A stretch of 35,858 nt of DNA from Rhodopirellula sp. (lineage in GTDB: Bacteria > Planctomycetota > Planctomycetia > Planctomycetales > Planctomycetaceae): contig JABMPE010000710.1 of assembly GCA_013203845.1 (NCBI GenBank), positions 1 to 35,858 of the forward strand, in the 5' to 3' direction. A program made the translations under genes and the position numbers. Below are positions 8,757-17,763 of the stretch, piece by piece (the first letter of the stretch is position 1; each line of letters begins with the position of its first letter). The notes under the pieces were generated by a model. It searched no databases. It saw only the letters and a list, made by a program, of their open reading frames with translations, and was not told where the DNA came from.

Positions 8757-9464
8757 ATGCAAGACGTGATCGATGATTTCAACGAGCGAGTGGCGAACGT
8801 CTCCAACTTTCTGACGTTGCTCCAACAATTGGAACAGCCGGGCGTAGTCGTTACGGATTCCAGTACCAATACGACTATTCCGGTTTTTGGCGAAGACAGC
8901 TTCAAGGTGATGAAGGCGAGCGCCTTCCTGCTGATCTATAACATGGTCGAGTCGTCGATTCGTTCGGCTTTTCAGCACGTCTATGAACGAATTGAGAATG
9001 ACGCTCGTTGGTACGGCAGCGTCGCTCCGAAGTTTCGTGAACTGTGGATCAAGCAGCGATTTCGCGAGATGAACCTTGATAGCGCGTCTCCTCGCAACTT
9101 TCGCGAACTCGCTATGGACATAACAAACGCGGTTCTTGACCAGAATACCGTACACCTCACCACCGAGAAACTTCCTGTTGCCGGAAGTCTGAATGCCAGG
9201 CGAATCATAGATGTTTGTGAAATGCACGGAGTCTCTTCGAGAGTTGACCCGCAAGCTCATGGAGGACGCCAATTGGAGACCGTTCGGCAATTGCGAAATG
9301 ACCTCGCTCACGGCCACGTCGGCTTTGCCGCGTGTGGCCAGGATCATGGAGTTTCGGACCTGATCCGCATCAATGAGGAGGCCATTCTCTTCATCAAGGG
9401 CATTCTCGAAAACATCCGCGAGTTCGTTGATCAGGCCAAGTACGCGGTCGAGCCTGTTCAGTGA
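8757..9464 (+). CDS. HEPN protein, MAE_28990/MAE_18760-like
   Basis: A 235-residue protein. HEPN proteins of this family are predicted RNases in defence and toxin-like systems. The diagnostic R-x4-H motif is present as RNDLAH (Arg180-His185) followed by GHVGFAACG. The upstream helix LLIYNMVESSIRSAF (58-72) and the terminal helices DLIRINEEAILFIKGIL and FVDQAKY match the family layout. The start follows the DUF262 stop by 4 bases with GAGGT as ribosome site, so the pair is coupled. It converges on the methyltransferase, stop to stop, with about 14 bases between them. Target, RNA or other, cannot be told from sequence. Confidence 0.85.
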   Translation: MQDVIDDFNERVANVSNFLTLLQQLEQPGVVVTDSSTNTTIPVFGEDSFKVMKASAFLLIYNMVESSIRSAFQHVYERIENDARWYGSVAPKFRELWIKQRFREMNLDSASPRNFRELAMDITNAVLDQNTVHLTTEKLPVAGSLNARRIIDVCEMHGVSSRVDPQAHGGRQLETVRQLRNDLAHGHVGFAACGQDHGVSDLIRINEEAILFIKGILENIREFVDQAKYAVEPVQ

Positions 9465-9478
9465 CAACGCCTGCTCCG

Positions 9479-10627
9479 TTACAACAACTTCCTGCGAATG
9501 AACTCCGCGACAAAGGCCAGCGTGAGCGGTGGCGGCACTGCGTTGGCGATCATCTCGCGAAGTGCCGTGACGGATGTGACTTCAGTGAAGTCGAAGTAGT
9601 CAGGAAAGCCCTGTAACCGCGCGGCCTCGTGTGGCGTAATGAGTCGTCGGCGCGTCGGATGTACATACCGTCCCTGCCCCATCGAGCCGAACCCGCTCGT
9701 CAACGTCTGAGCTGGTTTGTCCCAGTGCATTCGGCCGTACATCGAAACGTAGGCGTGCTCTTTGTCGCGGTGGCAAGGCGGGCGTTGTTCATTGGGTAGA
9801 TCATGCAGCTGATGCTTGAAGAGATATTGAATCCGAGCGGCATTAACCGGTGTCGGCCGCGATGGCTGAAAGAATGGCTCGGGGCGTTCATTTGGCTCAT
9901 TCTCAATGCCGCTCAAGAACATGGAAACGGTAGCGCATTCGTCAGGTAGCGTCTTAACAAATTCGTCGATATCAAATGGCTCGCCCTGACAAGCAATCAG
10001 CAAATGCCGCTTGCGTCGCTGCGGAAGGCCCAATCTAAGCATCGACACCATCCCTTCGCGGACATGGTATCCCAGAGCCTCAAGATGATGCGTAGCCAAT
10101 TCAACTGCACGACCAACATCGTGAATCACTGTCGGCACATTTTCGACGAAAACGACCTTTGGCTTGAACAACTTCGCCGCCCGAACGACCTTCAAGTAAA
10201 GCCCGTTGCGAGGATCTTCCCGGCGAGATGAGTTGTTGAGATCGGAATGGCCCTGACACGGCGGCCCGGCCATCAGCAGATCCAGCTCACCAACGCGGCG
10301 TCTCAGTCCAACTTCGACTGCGGTCATGCGTTTACTGACTTCCGACAATAGCTCTGCTACGTTCTCTTTTCGAGCGACGGTTTCTGGACATTCAAAGTTT
10401 TTCTGGAAGACGGAAAGTGGCAGCTCAGCCCAATCAATTGCCAGTCGGATATCACATCCGCGAGACATTCGATGTGCCGCCTCAAGTGCTCCAAGCGTCA
10501 TCCCACCGCAGCCCGAAAAAATGTCGGCGATGCTGATGGTTTCGCGATATCGAATGCCGTTCACTGGACGTGAAGGAGTCAAAACCCAATCACGGGTCTC
10601 CGGAAATCGGATCACTCTTTTACTCAT
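9479..10627 (-). CDS. DNA (cytosine-5) methyltransferase
   Basis: Transfers a methyl group from AdoMet to C5 of cytosine in a specific DNA site. About 382 residues from the ATG at 10627 (MSKRVIRF); an upstream ATG (10645) and TTG (10690) are in the same frame. Motif I is ADIFSGCGG (34-42). The catalytic motif IV is GPPCQGHS with Cys124, having His where most family members have Phe. Motif VI is VENVP (161-165) and motif VIII is LGLPQRRKRHLL. The target-recognition part lies between there and GMGQGRYVHPTRRRLITPHEAARLQGFPDYF, and motif X is NAVPPPLTLAFV. All expected motifs are intact. Paired with the DUF262-HEPN genes, it is the likely self-protecting modification enzyme, though it could be an orphan. 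Confidence 0.93.
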   Translation of the reverse strand: MSKRVIRFPETRDWVLTPSRPVNGIRYRETISIADIFSGCGGMTLGALEAAHRMSRGCDIRLAIDWAELPLSVFQKNFECPETVARKENVAELLSEVSKRMTAVEVGLRRRVGELDLLMAGPPCQGHSDLNNSSRREDPRNGLYLKVVRAAKLFKPKVVFVENVPTVIHDVGRAVELATHHLEALGYHVREGMVSMLRLGLPQRRKRHLLIACQGEPFDIDEFVKTLPDECATVSMFLSGIENEPNERPEPFFQPSRPTPVNAARIQYLFKHQLHDLPNEQRPPCHRDKEHAYVSMYGRMHWDKPAQTLTSGFGSMGQGRYVHPTRRRLITPHEAARLQGFPDYFDFTEVTSVTALREMIANAVPPPLTLAFVAEFIRRKLL

Positions 10628-11059
10628 AATGTGAGACGTTTGCATTGAATTCGAATCGCTCCATTCCGATCCAACTTTGGGACACACCAAGCCCCGTGTT
10701 GAATTGTAGCAGTCGGTCTCTCAAAGCGAGATCATAGACCAAGTGGCAGCCATGAAGGTTGCGACCGAACAAAGCAACGTGTAAAGAGAGTTGTGTTCGG
10801 CAAAGGTTGTCTCGTGAGGTTACTTCGAACATTGCCACGAGCACCACGTGTTGATGAAGCGGTCGGGTTGGACAGCGCCCCGAATCGACGGAAGTTTTCG
10901 TACTGAGACTTTTTCAAGCAAGCAGACTACGAAGCCCGTGCGTGAGTCCTCGACGAAGGGTGGCTCGCATATTGCGCGAAGCGTTGCAAGCGGTACCGTC
11001 ATTTATCAGTAGGCAAATCAATAGCGACAAGACCATGAGCTGTCCTCATTCAAAGTCGC
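10628..11059. other. No supported gene; right flank of the island
   Basis: About 430 bases between the methyltransferase start and the RND pump stop. Short minus-strand frames overlap one another here but none resembles a known protein, and codon use is poor. A GACTTTTTCAA run at 10907-10917 resembles the inner part of the repeat seen near 16380. The methyltransferase promoter should lie at the left side. Confidence 0.3.
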
Positions 11060-14000
11060 TCAGTTACGTGTAGGTATTGTTGCTGACACGGCTGGTTCCT
11101 CTGGTTCAGGCGAGGCTGATGCTCTGGCTGTCGAGCTGCCGGTCATCCATTGGAAGAAGCGGGTAAGGTCGTCGAGGTACGAGTAGATGACTGGAACGGC
11201 GAGCAGCGTCAGCAGCAGCGACAGTGTCTGGCCGCCGACAGCCACGACGGCGATCGAGCGGCGTTCTTCGGCACCCGGACCGGTGGCGATCAGCAGTGGC
11301 AGCAGGCCCATGACGAATGAAATTGTTGTCATCAGAATCGGACGCAGGCGGTCGCGGTTGGCCTGCAGGATCGCTTCCAGCCGATCCAGTCCTGTCGAAC
11401 GCAGGTAGTTGGTGTGATCGACCTGCAGGATCGCCGCCTTCTTCACGACGCCGAACAGCACCAGAATTCCCAGCGCCGAATACAGGTTGAGTGTTTCGCC
11501 GCCCCAGTACAGACTGATCAGGCCGAATGGAATGGCCAGCGGCAGCGACAGCAGAATGGTCAGCGGGTGTATCAGATGTTCGTACTGCGCGGCGAGCACG
11601 ATGTACATGAAGATAAAACTCAGAATGAACGTCCAGCCAAAGTCCTGTAACGTGCGTTCCAGTTCCCGACCTCGACCCAGCACACGCGTTTCAAAACCCG
11701 GCGGAATGCCCAATTCTTCAGCGGCTTTCTGCAGAGCGTCAATGCGGTCGGCCAGTGCATAGCCGGCGGCGACGTTCGCTCGAACGGCAACCATCCGCTG
11801 ACGATCCAGTCGGTCGATTCGAGCAGCGGCTTCACCGATTTCGAAATCAACCACATTATCAATGCGCGTGAGAACCTGGCCGGATGCTGTGCCAACTCCT
11901 CGCCCCGTTTCACCGGCATTTGCAGGTGCAGGGACGAGTCCAGACATGGCTGCTGTACGCAGCGCCGGTCCGGGGCTTGGATGAGCCCGGACATAAAGCT
12001 GCGAGATCGATTCGATATCGCGGCGGTCGATGCCCACCAGTCGCAGTTCAACGTCATAGGCATCGTCCACAGTCAGGTCGCGATAGCGGGAAACGCGATC
12101 GTCACCGCCAACGGCGACACGCAGCGTGTCAGCGATCTCACGCACTTCGACCCCCAATTCGGCCGCACGCGGGCGATCGATCAGCGCCAGCAGTTCCGGC
12201 TTGTCGAGACGCAGTGTGATATCCGCATCCACGATGCCGGGAATTTCTCCTGCCTTTACGCGGAGAGCTTCGCAGAACACAGCCAGTCGAGGAATGTCGG
12301 GACCGGTCACCGAGAAGTCGATATCAACAGGTGCTCCCTGACGCAGCGACGTCAGATTTCGAACCGATGCGCGCACGTCTTTGATCGCCTTCAGTTTCCC
12401 TCGGACTTTTCCCATGACGTCTGACTGGGAGAAATTACCGCGCCACGCTTCGCCCGGATCGCCCTTCAGAAGCGCATCCCACCAGCGACCCAGCGAGAAG
12501 GCTCGCGTGGTGATGTCCTGCAGTCGCACGTACAACTCGGCCCGGTTCACTCCGCCGAAACCTCGCGTACCGACCGTTGCCAGAACCAGCTCCACTCCCG
12601 GCGTATCTCGCAGCAACTGCTCCGCCTGCTGAAGGGTTTCGTCCATCGAACTGAGACTGGTTCCTTCGCGAGCCTGCAGTCGGATCTCGAACTCCGACTC
12701 ATCCACGTTCGTCGGGATGTAATCCTGCTTGACGAGGTCGTACAGCGGCACATTGGAAGCGATCACGGCAACGGACAACAGCAGCACGACCCAGCGTTGC
12801 CGCATGGCGAGTCGCAACAGCCACATGTATGACGCTTCGATGTACCGATAGAAACCGCGCCGAGACGAAGGGTCGTTGGGGTTGGGCGTATTCGATGTCA
12901 GCAGCCGACTGCACATCATCGGAGTCAGTGTGAAGCTGACGAGCATTGAGACCAGAATGGCGACGGTCGCCGTGACGCCAAATTCGAACAGCATGCGTCC
13001 GGTGACGCTCGACAGAAACGACACGGGCAGAAACACGATGACCAGTGAGAGCGTTGTCGCCAGCACGGCCAGTCCGATTTCCCGCGTCCCGACAATCGCC
13101 GCATCGAACGGACTGAGTCCTTTTTCCTCGAAGCAGTGAAAGACGTTTTCAAGCACGACAATGGCGTCATCGATCACGACGCCGACCATCAGCACCAGAG
13201 CCAGCATCGTCACATTGTTCAGCGTGAAGCCAAACATTCGCATGAAGGCGAATGTGGCGATGATCGACGCGGGAATCGCCACCGCAGCAATCAGCGTCGA
13301 CTGCCACGATCTCATGAACAGCAGCACCGTCAGACAGGCCAGAATACTGCCGGAAACCAGATGCCCTTCGATCTCGTGCAGTGCCGACAGGATGTATCGC
13401 GACTGATCCTGCAGCACGGTGACTTCGACATCGTCCGGCAGAGCTTCGCGGCAACGTACCAGCCGGTCTTTGATCGCCTGAATGACTCGAACGGTATTTT
13501 CGCCGGACTGCCGCTGAATCTGCAGCACGACAGCTGGTTTTCCATTGAGCCGGGCCAGTGTCCGGACTTCCTTGGTGCCATCGCTGATCTCACCCAGATC
13601 GCTCAGCCGTACGGCTGAACCATTGACGGTGCTCACAACGAGATCGGGAAAGTCTCTCGAATGAGCCACGCGTCCCAGCGTTCGCAACGTCCGCTCGCGT
13701 AGACCTTCATCCATGCGCCCGCCAGGAATTTCAGCGTTCTGACGAGTCAGCGCTTCACGAACTTCCAGAATTGACACTCGATGAGCAGCCAGTCGTCTGG
13801 CATCGATGTTGACCTGCACTGCGCGATCCGCCGCGCCGGCGATCGTGACTTCACCGACACCGTGAGCCGACTCGATGATATTTTTCACAAAGCGATCGGC
13901 CAGCAGATACAGCTCACGCTGAGAACGCGGCCCCGACACAGCCAGCGTGATGATGGGCGAAGAATCCGTATCCCGCTTCTGCACAACTGGCGGATCGATA

Positions 14001-14368
14001 CCCGGAGGGAGGCGATTGAGCACACTGGCAACAGCGTCGCGCACGTCCTGCACGGCGGCATCGAGGGCGCGATCCAGATTGAACGTGACGATGACAAACG
14101 ACTGTCCATCGTTGGAAATGGATCGCAGTTCGTCGATTCCCGCGACTGTCGCGACCGCGTCTTCGATTGTCTGTGTGACTTCCGATTCCACTTCCTGCGA
14201 CGCGGCACCGGGATACGACGTGCGAACGTAGATCGTCGGCAGGTCCATATTAGGAAACCGGTCGACACCCAGTTGAGGGAACGCGGCGACACCTGCGACG
14301 ACCAGCGCCAGGATGATCATCATCGCGAATACAGGGCGGCGGACGCAGATTTCGGCAAGCCAGTACAC
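11060..14368 (-). CDS. RND efflux pump, inner-membrane transporter
   Basis: An 1102-residue AcrB/HAE1-class proton-driven exporter, within the usual 1020-1100 range plus a short tail. It opens with the typical first helix region (RRPVFAMMIILALVVAG) and porter-domain start FPNMDLPTIYVRTSYPGA. The proton-relay aspartates are in GVVIDDAIVVLENVF near residue 400. A second pseudo-symmetric half begins at LRLAMRQRWVVLLLS. The last helices carry ILVLFGVVKKAAILQVDH. Start is GTG 14368. The adaptor gene lies 61 bases upstream on the same strand, so the two form an operon. No outer-membrane TolC-like gene is in the window. The substrate cannot be told. Confidence 0.95.
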   Translation of the reverse strand: MYWLAEICVRRPVFAMMIILALVVAGVAAFPQLGVDRFPNMDLPTIYVRTSYPGAASQEVESEVTQTIEDAVATVAGIDELRSISNDGQSFVIVTFNLDRALDAAVQDVRDAVASVLNRLPPGIDPPVVQKRDTDSSPIITLAVSGPRSQRELYLLADRFVKNIIESAHGVGEVTIAGAADRAVQVNIDARRLAAHRVSILEVREALTRQNAEIPGGRMDEGLRERTLRTLGRVAHSRDFPDLVVSTVNGSAVRLSDLGEISDGTKEVRTLARLNGKPAVVLQIQRQSGENTVRVIQAIKDRLVRCREALPDDVEVTVLQDQSRYILSALHEIEGHLVSGSILACLTVLLFMRSWQSTLIAAVAIPASIIATFAFMRMFGFTLNNVTMLALVLMVGVVIDDAIVVLENVFHCFEEKGLSPFDAAIVGTREIGLAVLATTLSLVIVFLPVSFLSSVTGRMLFEFGVTATVAILVSMLVSFTLTPMMCSRLLTSNTPNPNDPSSRRGFYRYIEASYMWLLRLAMRQRWVVLLLSVAVIASNVPLYDLVKQDYIPTNVDESEFEIRLQAREGTSLSSMDETLQQAEQLLRDTPGVELVLATVGTRGFGGVNRAELYVRLQDITTRAFSLGRWWDALLKGDPGEAWRGNFSQSDVMGKVRGKLKAIKDVRASVRNLTSLRQGAPVDIDFSVTGPDIPRLAVFCEALRVKAGEIPGIVDADITLRLDKPELLALIDRPRAAELGVEVREIADTLRVAVGGDDRVSRYRDLTVDDAYDVELRLVGIDRRDIESISQLYVRAHPSPGPALRTAAMSGLVPAPANAGETGRGVGTASGQVLTRIDNVVDFEIGEAAARIDRLDRQRMVAVRANVAAGYALADRIDALQKAAEELGIPPGFETRVLGRGRELERTLQDFGWTFILSFIFMYIVLAAQYEHLIHPLTILLSLPLAIPFGLISLYWGGETLNLYSALGILVLFGVVKKAAILQVDHTNYLRSTGLDRLEAILQANRDRLRPILMTTISFVMGLLPLLIATGPGAEERRSIAVVAVGGQTLSLLLTLLAVPVIYSYLDDLTRFFQWMTGSSTARASASPEPEEPAVSATIPTRN

Positions 14369-14429
14369 AGGCAGTTTCCGGAAAAATCAGGGAACCTGGT
14401 CAGACACTGATGAGCGCGACCTTGTCGGT

Positions 14430-15761
14430 TTATTCATTCAATACATTGACGGGCACTTCGTTGACGGGATCGCCCCGTTGTTCATCGACGACGCGAGCGA
14501 CCTTTCCCTGTTGCCCATCCAGCAGGATTTGATCCCCGGATGTCAGACCGTCGAGGATTTCCACCTGATCGCCGCGCCGAGCACCCGTAAACACGATCTG
14601 TTCGCGCGCCGTTCCATCAGTGACCTTCCAGACTTTCTCGGCTCCGGCAAATTCGACGATCGCCGAACTCGGAACCGCAATCGCCTGTGTGTCCGTGTTA
14701 AGCACCACTTCTGCTTCCGCGAACAAACCGGTTCGCAATAGCCCCTCGCTGTTGTTGACTTCGGCCTCGAACAGCAGCGACCGACTGAGCACATCCAGGG
14801 ATGGACTGATCCTGGTCACGTGAACCACAAGAGGTTCACTCAGCGAATCGATGTGCAATCGAACTTCGTTATTCAGTTCAAGTTCCTGTGCATGCCGCTC
14901 CGGCATCGTGCCACGAAAGCGTAACGGGCTGGTTCGGACGACCGTGACAATGGGATCGCCGACTTTGACATACGCTCCCGGAGCGACGTGCCGCTGCTGA
15001 ATGAGCCCCGTAAACGGAGCACGAATCTCGGCATCGACCAACCGCTGCCTGGCAATCGCCAGTTCGCTTTCCCGCACGTGAATCAGTGCGATCTTTTCAC
15101 TGACACTGTTCAACGCGGCTGAGTAGCGAGCTTCCGCCACGCGCTCGGAGGCTTCCAGTTGCTCACGATCGGCTTCCGTCAGCGCATCGCGAGCGATCAG
15201 ACTTTGAGCCCGCTGCAGATTCGCTCGGGCTTCATCCCACAGTGCTTTTTCCTGGCGGACCGGCGGCGACCTTTCACGGTCGAGCTTCTCAACAGGATCG
15301 TCTGATCGCAATCCTACGGCCGCCCGTGTCTGCGCCAGTTGAGCTTCCGCCTGAACGACTTCGAGTCGAAAATCGGCCTGATCGAGCAGCACCAGCAGAT
15401 CACCTTCGCGTGTGATATCACCCAGATCGACCGGTGCCTCTGCCACACGTCCAGCGACGCGGGCACCGACCACGCTGACCTCATCCGCCACCAGGCTGCC
15501 CTGCGTCCGCATGATTCGTGGCCACGGCTGCTGACTGACGGTGATCGTTTTCGCAGACAGCACCGGCAGTTCAGTTGCATCGGCGGACGGCTTCTTTTCA
15601 TCCGGCGGCGAAGTTCCGCATCCAAAACAGAGTACCGCCGACAAGATACACAGGAGTGCCAATATTCGGTGTCGGTCGTGAACAGGTAATCTGAGAGCTG
15701 AAGAACCGGATGCACTCGAAATCGCCGTTGGACCTCGACAGGTAAATGCTGGATTCTTCAC
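14430..15761 (-). CDS. RND periplasmic adaptor (membrane fusion) lipoprotein
   Basis: Links the RND pump to an outer-membrane channel. The frame is 443 residues from a GTG at 15761. The true start may be later, because the lipoprotein signal (ILALLCILSAVLCFGC, cleavage before the Cys) begins near residue 33. After it come the first lipoyl half (GSLVADEVSVVGARVAGRVAEAPVDLGD), a long coiled-coil hairpin (about 115-230) rich in EAQLAQTRAAVG and ANLQRAQSLIARDALTEAD, and the second lipoyl half IRAPFTGLIQQRHVAPGAYVKVG. Beta-barrel and membrane-proximal parts follow (LRTGLFAEAEVVLN, AIAVPSSAIV). It is the promoter-proximal gene of the efflux operon. Confidence 0.92.
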   Translation of the reverse strand: MKNPAFTCRGPTAISSASGSSALRLPVHDRHRILALLCILSAVLCFGCGTSPPDEKKPSADATELPVLSAKTITVSQQPWPRIMRTQGSLVADEVSVVGARVAGRVAEAPVDLGDITREGDLLVLLDQADFRLEVVQAEAQLAQTRAAVGLRSDDPVEKLDRERSPPVRQEKALWDEARANLQRAQSLIARDALTEADREQLEASERVAEARYSAALNSVSEKIALIHVRESELAIARQRLVDAEIRAPFTGLIQQRHVAPGAYVKVGDPIVTVVRTSPLRFRGTMPERHAQELELNNEVRLHIDSLSEPLVVHVTRISPSLDVLSRSLLFEAEVNNSEGLLRTGLFAEAEVVLNTDTQAIAVPSSAIVEFAGAEKVWKVTDGTAREQIVFTGARRGDQVEILDGLTSGDQILLDGQQGKVARVVDEQRGDPVNEVPVNVLNE

Positions 15762-16396
15762 AGATGCTGACTTTCAAAGAAACGCCGGAGTGCTGTACGA
15801 CAAGGGCAGGTTCACTTTCTGCACAGCGACGTCCGCACTGGCAGAAGCAAAGGCAACGACGGGTGAGCAGGCAGGCCGACGTCGGAAATACCTGGAACAA
15901 CAGGTGAGATAACTGGATCAGGTGGGAATTAAACGGAGTGACTCATGTTTCTCTCTGTGCGACAAAGCACAACAGCCACACATTCCGAGTATGACATCCG
16001 AGAAACCCGTCCGGAAGCAAGTTCGCTGTCTGGCCTGCATTGCTGGTCGTCGGTCATCTGGAAACAGATCCCGGATGACTCAGTGAATTGCGGCGACGCG
16101 TCTGCAAAGTAAAGAATTGATCATGGTCGTCGACCACGAATACGAGAGATTGCACGGAACGACTCGCGTCTCAGTCCCGGTCTCTGGTGGCCGATGTCGG
16201 CTGAGGCGGAAGATGCCATCGGTTGCATTGAAACAGGCAGATGGCCGCAATCTGATGCGGCAGATCGCTGGAGCCACAACACCAAGCGCGGCGAATGGAA
16301 CAGACCGTAATGCGATCGTAGCAGCCTGTTGAAGAATGGCAGACAACCGGATTCATCGTGCGCGGCCTGCCAGAGGCACACTTTTTCAACCGACCG
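15762..16396. other. Long gene-poor stretch upstream of the efflux operon
   Basis: About 630 bases. Several short frames exist on both strands but overlap, lack ribosome sites and match nothing I know. The interval should contain the efflux-operon promoter on the minus strand. Its right end carries an imperfect inverted repeat (16319-16399), described separately. Confidence 0.35.
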
Positions 16397-16399
16397 CTA
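16319..16399. repeat. Imperfect inverted repeat, possible small mobile-element remnant
   Basis: TAGCAGCCTGTTGAAGAATG at 16319-16338 is roughly mirrored by CTTTTTCAACCGACCGCTA at 16381-16399 (about three quarters of positions pair). The left arm resembles the motif CAGCCTGTTGAAAAAG seen at ends of small repeats in some bacterial genomes (from memory, not checked). The right arm contains the stop codon of the minus-strand gene at 16397. Confidence 0.35.
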
Positions 16400-17053
16400 A
16401 TATCGATCTCGTCCTGTGTCGTGTTGAAAGACCGGCAGAATTGTGATGGTTAACCTGGTCAAGGCGTCACATTCGACGGTGCATGAAGTGGTCCTGCGGG
16501 TCGTCATGTCGGCGGTAACGCACTGCGGAACGGAACGCTCTGACCAGACTGAAACTGGCGATGCCGGCAGCGACTGTGACGGTCGAGAGTCAGGCGACGA
16601 ACTCACCCGTGAAGAAGCCTCTGATGAAGCTGGCTCCGACCGCCACGGAGCTGTCGAAGATCGCGCTTCGGAATCGGCTTGTAGAAACGGATCGGCAACC
16701 GCCGCGAAGACCTGTCCGATCGGTTTTCGTTGGTCGGTTTCTCCGGCGAGATCAGACTCCCCAAGGATCTGTGGGCCACGTCGAACAGGAGTCTGGATAA
16801 CGTCAGGTCGCTGCGTAACGAGCGAACTGCTGGACGAAGCCGTTCGGACAGCGAAGCGCCCTGTACCTTGAGTGTCGAACTGCTGATTTGTGGTGGCGAC
16901 GGAACCGTTCTGGATGGAACCGTCCTGCTCAAAGTGGCTCGTTCGAGTGGATTCAGTCGGCAGCGGAAACAGACGACTCATCGTGAGAATGGTTCCCGGC
17001 AGGACCATAGTGACAGCGACGACAACCGCCGCGCGGGAAGCCAGCAACGACAT
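16397..17053 (-). CDS. Hypothetical Ser-rich exported or anchored protein
   Basis: About 218 residues from ATG 17053, which has AAAGGA six to seven bases upstream; a TTG at 17068 is also in frame. The N-terminus (LLASRAAVVVAVTMVLPGTI) is a membrane anchor or signal peptide. The rest is low complexity, rich in Ser, Thr, Arg and Pro (for example SSEASSRVSSSPDSRPS), and probably disordered. No domain recognised. It follows the membrane-protein gene at 17065 by about 11 bases, so the two are likely co-transcribed. The stop codon lies in a repeat arm, so the 3' end may be altered. The good ribosome site and coupling are the main support. Confidence 0.45.
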   Translation of the reverse strand: MSLLASRAAVVVAVTMVLPGTILTMSRLFPLPTESTRTSHFEQDGSIQNGSVATTNQQFDTQGTGRFAVRTASSSSSLVTQRPDVIQTPVRRGPQILGESDLAGETDQRKPIGQVFAAVADPFLQADSEARSSTAPWRSEPASSEASSRVSSSPDSRPSQSLPASPVSVWSERSVPQCVTADMTTRRTTSCTVECDALTRLTITILPVFQHDTGRDRY

Positions 17054-17064
17054 GAGAAATCCTT

Positions 17065-17526
17065 TCAAGCGAACGACAAATAGAGCAACAGTGACATCTG
17101 CACCGAAGCGACGCCCGCGGCAACAGGAACCGCCAGATGGCGGAACTCCTGAAACAACTTGAGCAGCACCAGGACAGTCAACGCTGTTCCGATGAGTTTG
17201 AGAAGAATGAACAGGGTCGGATCGTCACCATTGATTCTGATCAGGTACCGCCCGACGGGATTCTGTTCGGTGAAAGCAATTACTTCCGCGCAGAGAAGGA
17301 CGAGCGCTGCGTCGTAAACGGAAACTGCCGCGATGAAGCCAACGACCGCGTTGTACCGCCAGTCTGATTGGCAATACCCGGTTTTCATCAATCGTGAAGT
17401 GATCATCCTTCTGGCCTTTCCGGGAATGAAAACGCTGAACCGTTCCTGAGTCATTCGACCTGCCAGGTTTACAGCCGCGTTCAATTTCAGGTGAAGTTCC
17501 ACGGTGCTGGTCGAGTTTCCGGTCAT
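17065..17526 (-). CDS. Small membrane protein of unknown function
   Basis: Up to 153 residues. Three hydrophobic helices are visible: WRYNAVVGFIAAVSVYDAAL, TLFILLKLIGTALTVLVLL and LAVPVAAGVASVQMSLLLYL. Between the first two is a conserved-looking EQNPVGRYLIRINGDD loop, which I recall from small planctomycete membrane proteins but cannot assign a function to. The start is uncertain: ATGs at 17526, 17454, 17406 and 17388 are all in frame, and the hydrophobic part begins only after the last. The stop lies about 11 bases before the next gene. Confidence 0.6.
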   Translation of the reverse strand: MTGNSTSTVELHLKLNAAVNLAGRMTQERFSVFIPGKARRMITSRLMKTGYCQSDWRYNAVVGFIAAVSVYDAALVLLCAEVIAFTEQNPVGRYLIRINGDDPTLFILLKLIGTALTVLVLLKLFQEFRHLAVPVAAGVASVQMSLLLYLSFA

Positions 17527-17650
17527 GAAACGGCAACCGTCGGGTAGCCATTTTCTGCTCTCGAATCTTTTGAGACTCGTGCTGCCGGAACTGCGAGAAG
17601 CTTGGTTCTGCTGAGGATCAGTCTCGAAATAAATTCCTGATTTCTAATCA

Positions 17651-17716
17651 CGTCATTCCCACGCAGGCGTTCAGTCTTCCCTGACACTCTGGTTTCCCGC
17701 CTGCGCGGGAATGACG
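17651..17716. repeat. REP-like palindromic repeat
   Basis: CGTCATTCCCACGCAGGCG (17651-17669) is mirrored by CGCCTGCGCGGGAATGACG (17698-17716), 18 of 19 bases pairing around a 28-base loop. The right arm, read on the other strand with its flank, gives CGTCATTCCCGCGCAGGCGG, matching a widespread class of short intergenic palindromes with core GTCATTCCCGC. It lies in a gene-free 237-base gap (17527-17763) where I see nothing else. Confidence 0.75.
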
Positions 17717-17763
17717 AGGATCAACCCTCTCAACACATTCGGGAAAATGTTTCAGGATTCATC

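Noticed and set aside
10732-11002. Short minus-strand frames right of the methyltransferase as a control or transposase gene
   Set aside because: They overlap each other, have no helix-turn-helix or transposase motif, and poor start sites.
13136-14410. Several + strand frames within the RND pump gene
   Set aside because: The pump frame is continuous with all family motifs; the others are His/Arg/Gln-rich shadows.
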